Shown here piece by piece: positions 34,249 through 43,785 of a stretch of DNA of 60,120 bases (its first letter is position 1; every line of letters begins with the position of its first letter). Source of the DNA: Negativicutes bacterium (GTDB lineage: Bacteria > Bacillota > JAAYKD01); assembly GCA_021372785.1 (NCBI GenBank), contig JAJFTT010000066.1, forward strand, positions 1 to 60,120, given 5' to 3'. The translations under genes and the position numbers were made by a program. The notes beneath the pieces are model-generated. The model ran no database searches. It was not told the DNA's origin and saw only the letters and a list, made by a program, of their open reading frames with translations.

Positions 34249-34647
34249 CTATGCTCTTTTTATTAATTGAATCAGGTGACGCAAAGCATCCGGTTTTTTG
34301 GCTGTTTCTTCCCAACCTGCCAAACCTTCTACATGCAGTCGAATATAACGGGGATACTGCTGCGCCAGACTGACACAGCCAAGAAAAGCAGCGTCGAGTA
34401 TTGCTTGTATCTGCAGTTCCACAGTATCTGATGCTTCTCTCGGTATACTGCATTCAAGCAACCCGTCCGCCATTTCGTAAACCGGTGCTGCTTCACTGAT
34501 CGCCAAGACCGCCAGCAGTGCCGTTTGCACGACCGCACTGACACCGGCACAGACGATATCGCTGCCTGCCGCAGCATAACCGCTGTGACCGCTGCTGCGG
34601 AAACCATCCCAATGTTGAAGACCGCGACGAAAAGTGATACAAATCAT
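34249..34647 (-). CDS. prp: Ribosomal-processing cysteine protease Prp (132 aa)
   Basis: Catalytic residues are the His of [22 protein letters not shown] (about residue 21) and the Cys 12 residues further on. The fold has the standard length. It removes the N-terminal peptide of bL27. It sits between rplU and rpmA, as in other Bacillota, with a 7-base gap behind rplU. Confidence 0.93.
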   Translation of the reverse strand: MICITFRRGLQHWDGFRSSGHSGYAAAGSDIVCAGVSAVVQTALLAVLAISEAAPVYEMADGLLECSIPREASDTVELQIQAILDAAFLGCVSLAQQYPRYIRLHVEGLAGWEETAKKPDALRHLIQLIKRA

Positions 34648-34654
34648 GATTGTT

Positions 34655-34972
34655 TTAGGCTTCGATTGCGATAATCGTGAATTTTGTATAGGGTTGACGA
34701 TGTCCGTAACGGCGGCGATAATTGGATTTGGCTTTGTAACGGAAACCGTTTATTTTGGCTTCCTTGCCTTGCTCTTCCACTTTGGCAGTCACTTTCGCTC
34801 CTGCTACATGAGGATTGCCAATCATCATCTGTCCGTCATCCTTGCTGATTGCCAAAACATGAGTGAAACTGTATTCTTCGCCCACTTCGACCAAAAGCTT
34901 TTCCACATAAATAACATCTCCGGCCTGAACCTTGTACTGTTTGCCGCCGGTTTCAATAATGGCATAATTCAT
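34655..34972 (-). CDS. rplU: Ribosomal protein bL21 (105 aa)
   Basis: The start [19 protein letters not shown] is canonical. I prefer the ATG at 34972 over the upstream codon at 34999 because family members begin here, although the AGGAGG is then 11 bases away. The C-terminal [11 protein letters not shown] matches. bL21 binds 23S rRNA in the large subunit. It is the first gene of rplU-prp-rpmA. Confidence 0.95.
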   Translation of the reverse strand: MNYAIIETGGKQYKVQAGDVIYVEKLLVEVGEEYSFTHVLAISKDDGQMMIGNPHVAGAKVTAKVEEQGKEAKINGFRYKAKSNYRRRYGHRQPYTKFTIIAIEA

Positions 34973-35083
34973 TTGCCATTGCACCTCCTTTTTCTTCAAG
35001 ACTCGCCATGCCAGGCACTTCTTTCGTGAGAGAAGTTTAGGCGCCTGCTTCGAGCGGTATGCGCATAGAGACGCAAAGCCTAC
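34973..35083 (-). ncRNA. Probable L21 leader RNA
   Basis: About 110 bases of transcribed leader between the promoter and rplU can form stems, including GCAGGCGCC-like and AAGAAGTGCCTGGCA regions. L21 leaders that bind bL21 for feedback control are known in Bacillota. I identify it by position and stem content, and cannot score it against the covariance model. Confidence 0.5.
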
Positions 35084-35089
35084 TTAAAG

Positions 35090-35118
35090 ATTATACACAT
35101 TTATTGTTGTTTTGTCAA
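35090..35118 (-). promoter_or_regulatory. Promoter of the rplU operon
   Basis: TTGACA (35113-35118) and TATAAT (35090-35095) with a 17-base spacer, both exact consensus, as expected for a ribosomal protein operon. Confidence 0.9.
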
Positions 35119-35171
35119 ATATTTCACGGCCTGATTCGATGTTTTTTTGTCGATACAGCAACTGCCGTCTT

Positions 35172-35843
35172 CTAGATCAGATTATTTTTCATGGTCAGTT
35201 GCAGGCGATGCAAACCAACCTGTTCGGCTGGCCAATCGGGGCGCTGCATTTTTTGCGCCAAGACCGAGAGGAAATGCTGCGGGCGTACAAAAAGGCGTGA
35301 ACTCGTTTCCACTTTCAGCAATAAAACCGCATTTTTTTCATCCCACTCAGCTGTAAACAGCCCGGGCCGCAGATCCTGACAAATCGTTTTCCCTTCTCGG
35401 TTCTGATAGTTGAAAATCAACTGTTTTTCGGCCAGCAGAGCAAGCAGAGCGTGTTCGAGCGCTGCAATTTCCCGGCTGTCGCCCGGCGGCAGCGTGATGC
35501 GATAAAGAGAAGCAAAAACCAGCGACATTAAAGCCGGCGACTTTTCCGGCAAAACGCCGATCCCGCTGATCGGCAGCCCTGACGGCATCTGTGCGCTGAG
35601 GCGCTGCAAAATTTCCTTCAGCGGCAGTTCTTCACTGAATTCCATTTCAATATATTCCGCTTCGCTGCTCACACCGACTGCCAGGGCAGTCGCCAAACTC
35701 AGCTTGGGGCGGGGATTAAACCCCTGGCTAAAAGCAATCGGCAGTTGGGTCCGCCGCACTGCCCGTTCCCACACTTTGATCAAATCAAGATGTGAAATCC
35801 AACGTACTTCCGCATTTTTCTGAAATTTCAAGAAGATTCGCAT
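35172..35843 (-). CDS. TIGR03936/DUF2344 family radical SAM-associated protein (223 aa)
   Basis: The ATG at 35843 is eight bases after GGAGGAG. MRIFLKFQKNAEVRWISHLDL, followed by QLPIAFSQGFNPRPKLSLA, is the DUF2344 signature. This domain is often encoded beside or fused to the TIGR03960 radical SAM protein. The two overlap here by a few bases at most. It may help tRNA or ribosome modification, but its biochemical role is unknown. A consensus promoter for rplU lies just before its 3' end. Confidence 0.9.
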   Translation of the reverse strand: MRIFLKFQKNAEVRWISHLDLIKVWERAVRRTQLPIAFSQGFNPRPKLSLATALAVGVSSEAEYIEMEFSEELPLKEILQRLSAQMPSGLPISGIGVLPEKSPALMSLVFASLYRITLPPGDSREIAALEHALLALLAEKQLIFNYQNREGKTICQDLRPGLFTAEWDEKNAVLLLKVETSSRLFVRPQHFLSVLAQKMQRPDWPAEQVGLHRLQLTMKNNLI

Positions 35844-35845
35844 GT

Positions 35846-37699
35846 TTACCACTCCTCCTTAGCCATCAGGTTCTCTACACCATAAGAGGGGCAGACGCCG
35901 CACAGACTGCAGTTACCGCTGCGGCAATCGGGCGTCTCGTGCGCTTGCTCCGCCAAATGCCATTGATTGATCAACCATTCTTTGCTGATACCACTGTCTA
36001 AATGATCCCAGGGTAAAGCTGCCGCAAAATCAATCGCACCTTCGCTGTAATTCTCCGGCACAATACCGCATTCTGCAAAAGCCTGACGCCAAAGATCCGG
36101 CCGGAAATATTCGGACCAACCGTCAAAGCGCGCCCCCAATTGCCAAGCACGCAGCACTACCTTGGCAAGCTGACGGTCGCCGCGGCTGAAAACTGCTTCC
36201 AAAGCACTGGTTTCCGCATCATGGGTCGATAATTCAATGGCTCTGTCGCGCAACTGCCTGCGCAGAAAATTCTGCCGGTTTTTAATTTCCTCCGGAGCAA
36301 TCTGCCCCACCCACTGGAAACTCGTATGCGGTTTCGGCACAAAAGTAGAAATACTGATGCCGATATGCAGCTTGCTTCTGCGCTTTTTTTGACGATAGAG
36401 AGCGGCAATTTTCTGCGCTAAAACAATTATTTCCGTCAGGTCTTCCTCCGTTTCCGTGGGCAGTCCAAGCATAAAATACAATTTCAAACTGCTCCAACCG
36501 GCATCAAATGCCCCGCCGGCTGCATCGAGTATCTGCTGTTCCGATACCCGCTTATTGATTACGTTGCGTAATCTTTGGCTGCCTGCTTCCGGCGCTAAGG
36601 TTAAACCGCTCTTACGCACCTGCTGGACTTTATCCGCTAATTGAACGGAAAAACTGTCTACGCGCAACGAAGGCAGCGCAATGCCGATGCTTTCCTTGCG
36701 GTAGCGCAGCAATAACTGATCAATCAGCGCTTCAATTTGCGTATAATCCATGCTGGAAAGAGAAATCAGCGAGATTTCATCGTAACCGGTACTGCGCAGC
36801 AGCAATTCCGCCTGTTTTAATAAGGTTGACAGCGAACGTTCCCGCACGGGACGATATAAACAGCCGGCTTGACAAAAACGGCAGCCGGCTGTACAGCCGC
36901 GGAACAATTCAATCATGGCGCGGTCGTGAATGATCTCACCGTAAGGTACTACCAGCGACTCCGGATAGGGTGCTTTATCCAGGTCCTGGATGAGATTGCG
37001 GCGGACCGGCATAGCTGCCTGCGGCACCAAGGGTTTAATCCCGCTAAACCGATTCGCTTCATCATAACTGGCTGCATAAAGCGAAGGGATATATACGCCT
37101 TGCAGAAGAGCAGCCCGCAGCAGATATTCCTGACGTTTGACCGGCCCGTTTTGCTTGAGTTGGCGGTAAAGCTGCAATAGCTGCGGTAAAATTTCTTCTC
37201 CGTCGCCTAAAGTGACCAAATCCAGGAAAGCGGTGATCGGTTCACAATTGAAGGCGCCCGGTCCGCCGGCGATGACGATTGGATCGCTATCCTCGCGATC
37301 CGCTGCCAGCAAGGGGATACCACCCAAATCCAGAATGGTGAGCAGATTGGTATAGGTTAATTCATATTGCAGTGTCACTCCCAAAAAAGGAAATTGATGC
37401 AGAGGAAGCCGGTTTTCCAGCGTCGTCAAAGCGGCGCCTTCCCGGCGCAGCAACGCTTCGTAATCCGGCCAGGGAGCGTAAACCCGTTCCATGCTGGCCC
37501 ATTCCAACCGATTGACGACATGATAGAGAATTTTTGAGCCTAAATGGGACATACCCACATCATAAACATCAGGAAAAGCAAAAGCCATGCTCACTTCCAC
37601 GCTTTGCGGAGGTTTAACAACAGCATTCAGCTCCTGTCCCATATAGCGAACCGGTTTGCTGACGGTCGCCAGCAAAGCATCATCGAGTATTTTTGTCAT
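35846..37699 (-). CDS. TIGR03960 B12-binding radical SAM protein (617 aa)
   Basis: An N-terminal B12-binding-like domain (about 1-215) is followed by a radical SAM barrel with the cluster motif CTAGCRFCQAGC (CxxxCxxC) near residue 280. The usual C-terminal extension has FVPKPHTSFQW and ends with a Cys-rich tail, DCRSGNCSLCGVC. It uses a 4Fe-4S cluster and SAM. Family members modify tRNA or ribosomal targets, but the substrate is not settled. I prefer the ATG at 37699 to the one at 37729 from family alignments remembered. It is the first gene of the pair with DUF2344. Confidence 0.9.
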   Translation of the reverse strand: MTKILDDALLATVSKPVRYMGQELNAVVKPPQSVEVSMAFAFPDVYDVGMSHLGSKILYHVVNRLEWASMERVYAPWPDYEALLRREGAALTTLENRLPLHQFPFLGVTLQYELTYTNLLTILDLGGIPLLAADREDSDPIVIAGGPGAFNCEPITAFLDLVTLGDGEEILPQLLQLYRQLKQNGPVKRQEYLLRAALLQGVYIPSLYAASYDEANRFSGIKPLVPQAAMPVRRNLIQDLDKAPYPESLVVPYGEIIHDRAMIELFRGCTAGCRFCQAGCLYRPVRERSLSTLLKQAELLLRSTGYDEISLISLSSMDYTQIEALIDQLLLRYRKESIGIALPSLRVDSFSVQLADKVQQVRKSGLTLAPEAGSQRLRNVINKRVSEQQILDAAGGAFDAGWSSLKLYFMLGLPTETEEDLTEIIVLAQKIAALYRQKKRRSKLHIGISISTFVPKPHTSFQWVGQIAPEEIKNRQNFLRRQLRDRAIELSTHDAETSALEAVFSRGDRQLAKVVLRAWQLGARFDGWSEYFRPDLWRQAFAECGIVPENYSEGAIDFAAALPWDHLDSGISKEWLINQWHLAEQAHETPDCRSGNCSLCGVCPSYGVENLMAKEEW

Positions 37700-37812
37700 T
37701 TTAAAATCCATTCCTTTCGCAGCGCTCATGGCATAAATCGAGATGAAAAGGATGCAAACAGTTCCTTTTCACGCTATCACCTATTCATTCAGTTCTGCTT
37801 TTTCATATTTTC

Positions 37813-37841
37813 AGTATACAGGAAGCAACTGTGTTTGACAA
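37813..37841 (-). promoter_or_regulatory. Promoter of the radical SAM operon
   Basis: TTGTCA (37836-37841) and TATACT (37813-37818) with a 17-base spacer, 114 bases upstream of the chosen start. Confidence 0.7.
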
Positions 37842-37960
37842 GACAACACACAGTATAGAAAAAGCTGCCGAATCCCCACCTGATCATTGCTTGTGGCAGA
37901 AGCAGCAGCAATTTTCACCCGCAGCGTCCTTGCATGGTTTTCTTGCCGGTAACAGATTTT

Positions 37961-39160
37961 CTACCCCGGCGTGGCAGTACTATTCTCTACCCCTTTTTTG
38001 AAAACCAGGCGGATCCAGATCAGATTGACCACAATAGAAACAGCGGCAAATAAAAATACGAAACGAATGCCGAGCCAGGTACCAATTGCACCGCCAATCA
38101 GCGGTCCCAGGGCACCGCCAAAACCGTTAAAGCTGTTGCTGATGCCAAAAGCACGGCCGCGGAATTCCAATGGCACCGACGCGGCAATGATCGCATTGAC
38201 AGCCGGCACCACACCGGCCAGAAACAGCCCATAGGCAAAGCGCATGGCGGCAAAAACGTAGACATTATGGGCAAAAATTTGCAGCAGATTCATCATAGCC
38301 ACTCCGACCAGGGAGTAGGATAAGGTGTTGCGAAAACCGATCTTCTCTCCGTAGCGCGCCCAAATCGGTGCGGCAATTACAGAAGCAATCCCAGCCAGAC
38401 TGAAAATAATGCCGGAGTAGGTGGCAACATTCTCACCGACACCCAATTGACCGATAAAGAGAGTCAGAACCGGTTGAATGATCATCAGCGATAGGGTGAT
38501 CATCGTCTGCGTGATCAGCATAGCCATCAGGCTGCGATTATAGGACGCTTCTTTTAAATCCTGCAGGATATTGGAACGCGGTTTCTCCGTTTTCAGAATC
38601 TTTTCCTGTACGCCGAATATAACGACCACAGTGGCTAAAAGCAGGGTGCCGCCGCCGATCAGCATGGTCTGACGCATGCCGAAGGCTGCCGCCAACAGTC
38701 CGCCAAAGAGCGGACCAATCACACTGCCGGCATTGCTGGCGGTGGAAATCAAACTTAAGGAACGTCCGACTCGATGCTCCGGCGTATTGGTTGCCACCAA
38801 TGAGATCGCCGAAGGAATAAAGCCGCTGAGCAAACCGTTTAAAAGACGACAGACCAGCAGATGCCACGGCTGTGTCGCAAAAAACATCATAAAATAGGTC
38901 AGAGCAATGCCTAAACCGGAACGAATGATCATCGGCTTTTTACCAAATCGGTCTGCCAAAGAACCCCAGATAGGTGACATGATCGAACTGGTAATAAAAG
39001 AAGCGGAAAAAATCAAACCGGACCAAAATTCTACATTGCTTTCCTGACCGATTTCTTGCAGCAATAAAGGCAAAAAGGGTGAGACCAAAGAAAAACTGGT
39101 ACCTGCAATAAAGGTACCGATCCACAGAATATACAGATTACGCTGCCAGTTTTCCTCCAT
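37961..39160 (-). CDS. MFS multidrug transporter (399 aa)
   Basis: Twelve membrane segments. The loop between segments 2 and 3 reads GSLADRFGKKPMIIRSG, the canonical MFS motif A (GxLaDrxGrkp), and a second copy is ARYGEKIGFRN. The motif C-like segment NAGSVIGPLFGGLLA (about 145-160) marks drug/H+ antiporters. The length is normal. It is monocistronic, between the promoter of the radical SAM pair and the rodA terminator. The substrate is unknown. Confidence 0.88.
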   Translation of the reverse strand: MEENWQRNLYILWIGTFIAGTSFSLVSPFLPLLLQEIGQESNVEFWSGLIFSASFITSSIMSPIWGSLADRFGKKPMIIRSGLGIALTYFMMFFATQPWHLLVCRLLNGLLSGFIPSAISLVATNTPEHRVGRSLSLISTASNAGSVIGPLFGGLLAAAFGMRQTMLIGGGTLLLATVVVIFGVQEKILKTEKPRSNILQDLKEASYNRSLMAMLITQTMITLSLMIIQPVLTLFIGQLGVGENVATYSGIIFSLAGIASVIAAPIWARYGEKIGFRNTLSYSLVGVAMMNLLQIFAHNVYVFAAMRFAYGLFLAGVVPAVNAIIAASVPLEFRGRAFGISNSFNGFGGALGPLIGGAIGTWLGIRFVFLFAAVSIVVNLIWIRLVFKKGVENSTATPG

Positions 39161-39283
39161 GACAAATCATCCTTTCCGGTAACCATGCCGTTAATCTGAA
39201 CGCAGTTATAATTCGCATTATAACCGATTGTCTGCCGATATGCCAGCAAGTTTTCTGTTCGGTTTTTGCTCTTTCCGGCTGGG

Positions 39284-39317
39284 CAAAAAAAGCGTTGTCC
39301 CTAGTTATGGAACAACG
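39284..39317 (-). terminator. Terminator of the elongasome operon
   Basis: On the minus strand CGTTGTTCC pairs with GGGACAACG and a seven-T run follows. The stem spans the rodA stop codon. Confidence 0.8.
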
Positions 39318-40437
39318 TCTTATTGCTGCGCATAGCAACCGAAGTGACAATACCCAAGCCCCATAAAACCGCCATTAGGTTCGAACTGGCATAACTCATC
39401 AAGGGCCAGGGGATGCCGGTAACCGGCATCACACCCAAAGTCATACCGACATTGATCAATAAATGGAACAGCAGCATACTGCCGATACCGGCGCATATCA
39501 ATTTTCCATAGCGGTCCTCGGCATGAAAACTGATGAAAAAAATGCGGTAAATCAGGATCAGATAGAGGACAATCATCAGGCTGGCTCCGACAAAGCCAAA
39601 TTCTTCTGCTAAGGATGAGAAAATCATATCCGAATGTTTTTCCGGTAAAAACTCCAATTGTGTCTGCGTTCCTTGTAAAAACCCTTTGCCCCAAAGCCGT
39701 CCGGAACCGATCGCGATCATGGATTGTATCAACTGCCAGGTATATTTGCCATAAGCCGAATTTGTTTTATAGTATTCCAGGTTGGTAAAAATCAGCAGCC
39801 GCACTTTTTGATACTCTTCCAAATGGCCCCATAGGAGCGGAACTGACGCGCAGCCTGCCGCGATCACAGCTGCGATATAGCGCCAATCAAGTCCAGCCAC
39901 AAACACCATGCCCAGCCAGATCGCCAATAAAACCAGACCGGAACCAAGATCCGGCTGCAATAAAACCAAACCCAAAGGAACCAACACCAGCAAAAGCAAA
40001 GGTCCCAGACAACGAATCGATTTTAAGCGGTTCTCATCAAGCAAAAGTTTTGCCAAGGTCAGGCTCAGCATAATTTTGGCTAATTCGACCGGCTGTAAAC
40101 TCAAAGGACCTAACGGAATCCAAGACTGTCCGCCGTAGTTTCCTTCCCGCCCGAGCAACAAGACCAAAATTAAAAGACCGATCATAATCCCATATACCCA
40201 GCGGCTGAAATGATTCCAGATCGAATAATCAACCATCGCACTCATAAAAAAGAGCACCATTCCCAAAAACATAGCCAGAAGATGACGAATAATATAATAA
40301 TAAGGTTGGTCTTCTACTAAATCACGGCTGGCACTGTAAATCACAAAGCTGCTGACAATCAAAAAGAGGATCATGATCCCAATCAGCTGCCAATCTGCAT
40401 TTTTCAATAACCGTCGATCGAAATGAAAAAAATTCAT
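39301..40437 (-). CDS. rodA: Rod-shape SEDS glycosyltransferase RodA (378 aa)
   Basis: About ten membrane segments, and the SEDS features QPVELAKIMLSLTLAKLL, LQPDLGSGLVLLAIWLGM, GSGRLWGKGFLQGTQ and LPEKHSDMIFS. RodA polymerises lipid II into glycan strands and works with the class B PBP2 encoded two genes upstream. The family-typical length and final GIPWPLMSYASSNLM fit. It is the last gene of the cluster and ends at a terminator. Confidence 0.95.
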   Translation of the reverse strand: MNFFHFDRRLLKNADWQLIGIMILFLIVSSFVIYSASRDLVEDQPYYYIIRHLLAMFLGMVLFFMSAMVDYSIWNHFSRWVYGIMIGLLILVLLLGREGNYGGQSWIPLGPLSLQPVELAKIMLSLTLAKLLLDENRLKSIRCLGPLLLLVLVPLGLVLLQPDLGSGLVLLAIWLGMVFVAGLDWRYIAAVIAAGCASVPLLWGHLEEYQKVRLLIFTNLEYYKTNSAYGKYTWQLIQSMIAIGSGRLWGKGFLQGTQTQLEFLPEKHSDMIFSSLAEEFGFVGASLMIVLYLILIYRIFFISFHAEDRYGKLICAGIGSMLLFHLLINVGMTLGVMPVTGIPWPLMSYASSNLMAVLWGLGIVTSVAMRSNKTLFHN

Positions 40438-40452
40438 CTCTTTATCCTCACC

Positions 40453-41268
40453 TTACTCATGAAATTCGCTTTCTTTGTGGAATAAGCCGATCAGTTGGGT
40501 AAAAAACCCGCGTCTGACCTGAATTTGTTTTTCCTGTCTGGGGAAGCTTATTTTCTCTCCCAGTAAGCGGCGGGCAATTCTGCGGAAACTCTGTGAAGCA
40601 GCCGATTGATCGGACAATACCAATAACTCTCCCTGATTGGCGGCTCGCGTACAACCGGCATCTTCAGGAACAATCCCCAGCAGCATGGCAGGGATGATCT
40701 GGCAAATGCTCTCGATATCCAGCATTTCGCCGCGATGCATGACCTGAAACTGAACCCGGTTGATGATCAGGTAGATTTCAGCGCTGCTGTGGCGCGCCGC
40801 TTCCTGCAAAGTTCGTCTGGCGTTTTGCACAGCAGCAATATCCGGAATCGTGACGCAAATGAAAGCATCCGCTTGACTGGTGGCAAGACGATAAAAATCT
40901 CCCAACCCGGCCGGACAATCAAGCAGGATAAAATCATACTGTTCGCGCAGCTGCCGCAGCAATTCCGTTGTTTCAAAGACTGGAAACTCTGTTGTTTTTT
41001 CTGCTGCCGCTAAGAAAAACAGCGTAGGGAAGTACGGTACAGTTAAAATCGCTTTCTCTGCCGGACAAATATGCTGGATGACATGGGAGAAATCCAGAGA
41101 AACCTCCGTTTCCAGACCAAGCAGCAAATCCAGATTTCGTAAACCGGCATCACCGTCAATCAACAGGACTTTCTTGCCTTGCATAGCCAAAGCCGCGCCT
41201 AAATTAGCAGTCACTGTCGTTTTGCCTGTGCCTCCCTTGCCGGAAACAATCGCATAAATTTTACCCAT
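40453..41268 (-). CDS. minD: Septum site-determining ATPase MinD (271 aa)
   Basis: The deviant Walker A is SGKGGTGKTTVTANLG, followed by DGDAGLRNLD. The C-terminal amphipathic helix RGFFTQLIGLFHKES is the membrane-targeting sequence of MinD. It marks the poles so that division occurs mid-cell, normally acting through MinC. No minC or minE is next to it here. It lies between PBP2 and rodA. Confidence 0.9.
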   Translation of the reverse strand: MGKIYAIVSGKGGTGKTTVTANLGAALAMQGKKVLLIDGDAGLRNLDLLLGLETEVSLDFSHVIQHICPAEKAILTVPYFPTLFFLAAAEKTTEFPVFETTELLRQLREQYDFILLDCPAGLGDFYRLATSQADAFICVTIPDIAAVQNARRTLQEAARHSSAEIYLIINRVQFQVMHRGEMLDIESICQIIPAMLLGIVPEDAGCTRAANQGELLVLSDQSAASQSFRRIARRLLGEKISFPRQEKQIQVRRGFFTQLIGLFHKESEFHE

Positions 41269-41310
41269 TTTGTCACCCCCCCCGATCGTGGCGAATAACC
41301 GCTTCTGCCG

Positions 41311-43257
41311 CTAATTGATGAACTGTAAATTCAATTTGGTATTGCCAAAGTACTGACGGATCAATTGGGATACCGTCGGCGCACAGGCGGAGCTGCCGCT
41401 GCGTCCGGCTTCAACCGACATAGTGATGGCAATCTTTGGATTATCTGCCGGTGCATAAGCCGAAAACCAGGCATCTGACTTTAAATCATAGGGATCATTG
41501 GCGACCTGTGCCGTACCTGTTTTTGCCGCTACATCATAAGGTAAATCTTGCCACAGATTAAGTGCCGCCTGCGTTCCGAAGCTGGCGGTCTCGGAAGTGC
41601 CTCCCGCTTTGGTTACCCCAACCAGGCCCTCCTGAATGGCATTCCAAGTAGAGTCTTTCAGTTCAATGCTCTCCATCAAAGTCTTTTGATAAACCTGTTC
41701 AATGCTGTCGTCGGCATTTTGAATATAATCGACCAAAGCAGGAGCATAGCGCTCCCCTTTGTTGGCGAGTTGAGCCATCACATCCACCATCTGCAGGGGT
41801 GTAAATGCGCTGAATTCCTGACCGATAGCGGAGAAAATGGTTTCCCCCTCATACCAGGGTTCATCGGCAATCAGGCCATTTTCCGAAGCCCAGAGTTTAT
41901 ATTCCGGGTTGGAACGATGGGTAAAACTATAGTCACCTTCCGCTTCATATAATAAATCCTTGAAACCGGTATCCTCTCCCAAGCCGAAAAGCGAAGCATA
42001 ATAATCCAGCCGATCAATACCGACCCGGCGCCCCATTTCATAGAAAAAGCTGTTGCAGGAATGGGAGATGGCCTGTGTCCCGGTCAGCCAGCCATGGCTG
42101 TTGGGATAAACCCAGCACTTGGGTGGATTGACCGAGTCCAAAGTATCGTAATACCCTTTGCATTCGACTGTTTCGTCCAGCTGTAAGACGCCGGACTCCA
42201 GAGCCGCTGCCAACGTAATCGGTTTAAAAATGGAACCCGGAGCCAAAGCTGCCAAGACCGTGCGATTCATCATCGCATTGGGATAGGTTTTTGAACCAAT
42301 CAAGTATTGCAGACGTTTCCCTTCCTCTGTCAAAACACCAAATTCCCAATCGTTGGGGTCGTAATCAGGATAACTGGCCATCGCTAAAATCCGACCCGTC
42401 TCATTTTCCAACATGACCAGAGAGCCGCTGTAGGCAGACAAAGCCTGATAGGAAGGCCATACCTGCTGGCGGATCGTCGTCAGCGATTTTTCCAAACATT
42501 CTTCCGCTGTCAGCTGCAAGTCGATGTCCACGGTCAGATGAAGATCCCGGCCGGCCACCGGCTCGATTCGCTCCAGAACACGGATGAGGTTATCCTGTGA
42601 ATCAACTTCCACAACCAAACCGCCGTCCTTACCGCGCAAAACCGACTCATAGGAGCGTTCCAATCCGGCACGGCCGACTAAATCACCGGCTTTATAGCCT
42701 TGATTGGCAGCCCAACCATCCAAATCTTCCTGAGAAATCTCCGCGATATAACCCAAAACATGAGCAAGTGTCGCGCCGTAGATGTATTCCCGAATCGGCA
42801 GACTATCGATATAGACGCCGGGTAGACTTTCACTTTGTTCCTTCACCCGCGTCACCGTAGTAAAATCCACATTTACGGCAACATTGACAGGTTCCGCCTT
42901 TGTTTCCCGGTTATTCACTTTATCCAGAATAGTTTCTACCGGCAGATTCAGTAAAACTGCCAGGAGTTCGGCCGATTGCCGCACTTTTTCTTCGCCTAAA
43001 TCGATCATCCTGACGGAATAGGCGGCTCGGCTGGTCACCAGCAATTTGCCATTGCAGTCGTAGATATCGCCGCGCTGCGCCAGCACGGTCAGGATTCGGA
43101 TCCGATTTCCTTGAGATGAGGAATCATATTCCTCCCCCTTCACGATTTGCAGATAAAAAAGTCTGCCGATCAACAGAACCCCAACCGCGACAAGGCAGAT
43201 CACGATAAAGCGAAACCGTCTGCGGCTGTCCATTTCGGCAAGATACTCCGGATTCAT
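41311..43257 (-). CDS. mrdA: Penicillin-binding protein 2, class B transpeptidase (648 aa)
   Basis: One membrane segment (about 17-36), an N-terminal dimerisation domain, and a transpeptidase domain. The active-site Ser lies in APGSIFKPIT (near residue 340). SHSCNSF is the SxN motif and AAKTGTAQVA the KTG motif. It crosslinks the glycan made by RodA during elongation. The length fits PBP2 of Bacillota. mreD precedes it and minD follows. Confidence 0.95.
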   Translation of the reverse strand: MNPEYLAEMDSRRRFRFIVICLVAVGVLLIGRLFYLQIVKGEEYDSSSQGNRIRILTVLAQRGDIYDCNGKLLVTSRAAYSVRMIDLGEEKVRQSAELLAVLLNLPVETILDKVNNRETKAEPVNVAVNVDFTTVTRVKEQSESLPGVYIDSLPIREYIYGATLAHVLGYIAEISQEDLDGWAANQGYKAGDLVGRAGLERSYESVLRGKDGGLVVEVDSQDNLIRVLERIEPVAGRDLHLTVDIDLQLTAEECLEKSLTTIRQQVWPSYQALSAYSGSLVMLENETGRILAMASYPDYDPNDWEFGVLTEEGKRLQYLIGSKTYPNAMMNRTVLAALAPGSIFKPITLAAALESGVLQLDETVECKGYYDTLDSVNPPKCWVYPNSHGWLTGTQAISHSCNSFFYEMGRRVGIDRLDYYASLFGLGEDTGFKDLLYEAEGDYSFTHRSNPEYKLWASENGLIADEPWYEGETIFSAIGQEFSAFTPLQMVDVMAQLANKGERYAPALVDYIQNADDSIEQVYQKTLMESIELKDSTWNAIQEGLVGVTKAGGTSETASFGTQAALNLWQDLPYDVAAKTGTAQVANDPYDLKSDAWFSAYAPADNPKIAITMSVEAGRSGSSACAPTVSQLIRQYFGNTKLNLQFIN

Positions 43258-43272
43258 GATTTCATCACCAGC

Positions 43273-43785
43273 TTATTTCTTTAATAGCGCTTCCCTGCGC
43301 GACTGCCAGCGCAATAAATAACGCACCAGGTAATAAATCAAACTAAAAACCACCGATTGCTGCAGAAATAAAATACCGATTCCCGTCCAATAAGAACCTT
43401 TTGGCCAAAAAACGCCACCGTAAAACAGCCAATAGCAAATACGCTGGAAAAGTTCAGCCAGTAAAAACAAAGCGGAAGCAGCCAGCAACGGAACTCCCAG
43501 CTGATTTTCAATATACATGTCATGCAATTTCCCCGCTGCAAAACCACAGAGTGCCTTCATGATGATTTGCAGACCGAAGGGCTGTCCAATCAAACAATCG
43601 CACAGCAATCCGGCTGTCAAACCGAAAATCATACCTTCGTTTGATCCTTTTAGTAAAGCAAAAGCAATCACCAATAAAAGCATCAAATCGACTTTCAGTC
43701 TTCCCAAGAAAAAATTGGGCAAGACAAGGATTTGCAGCAATAAGAACACGACGATAATCAGCAGCCAAAATAGCTTTTGTTTCAC
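43273..43785 (-). CDS. mreD: Rod-shape protein MreD (170 aa)
   Basis: Five to six membrane segments, with NFFLGRLKVDLMLLLVIAFAL and GMIFGLTAGLLCDCLIGQPFG typical of MreD. It is a membrane partner of MreC in the elongation complex. The start overlaps the mreC stop by four bases. Confidence 0.9.
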   Translation of the reverse strand: MKQKLFWLLIIVVFLLLQILVLPNFFLGRLKVDLMLLLVIAFALLKGSNEGMIFGLTAGLLCDCLIGQPFGLQIIMKALCGFAAGKLHDMYIENQLGVPLLAASALFLLAELFQRICYWLFYGGVFWPKGSYWTGIGILFLQQSVVFSLIYYLVRYLLRWQSRREALLKK

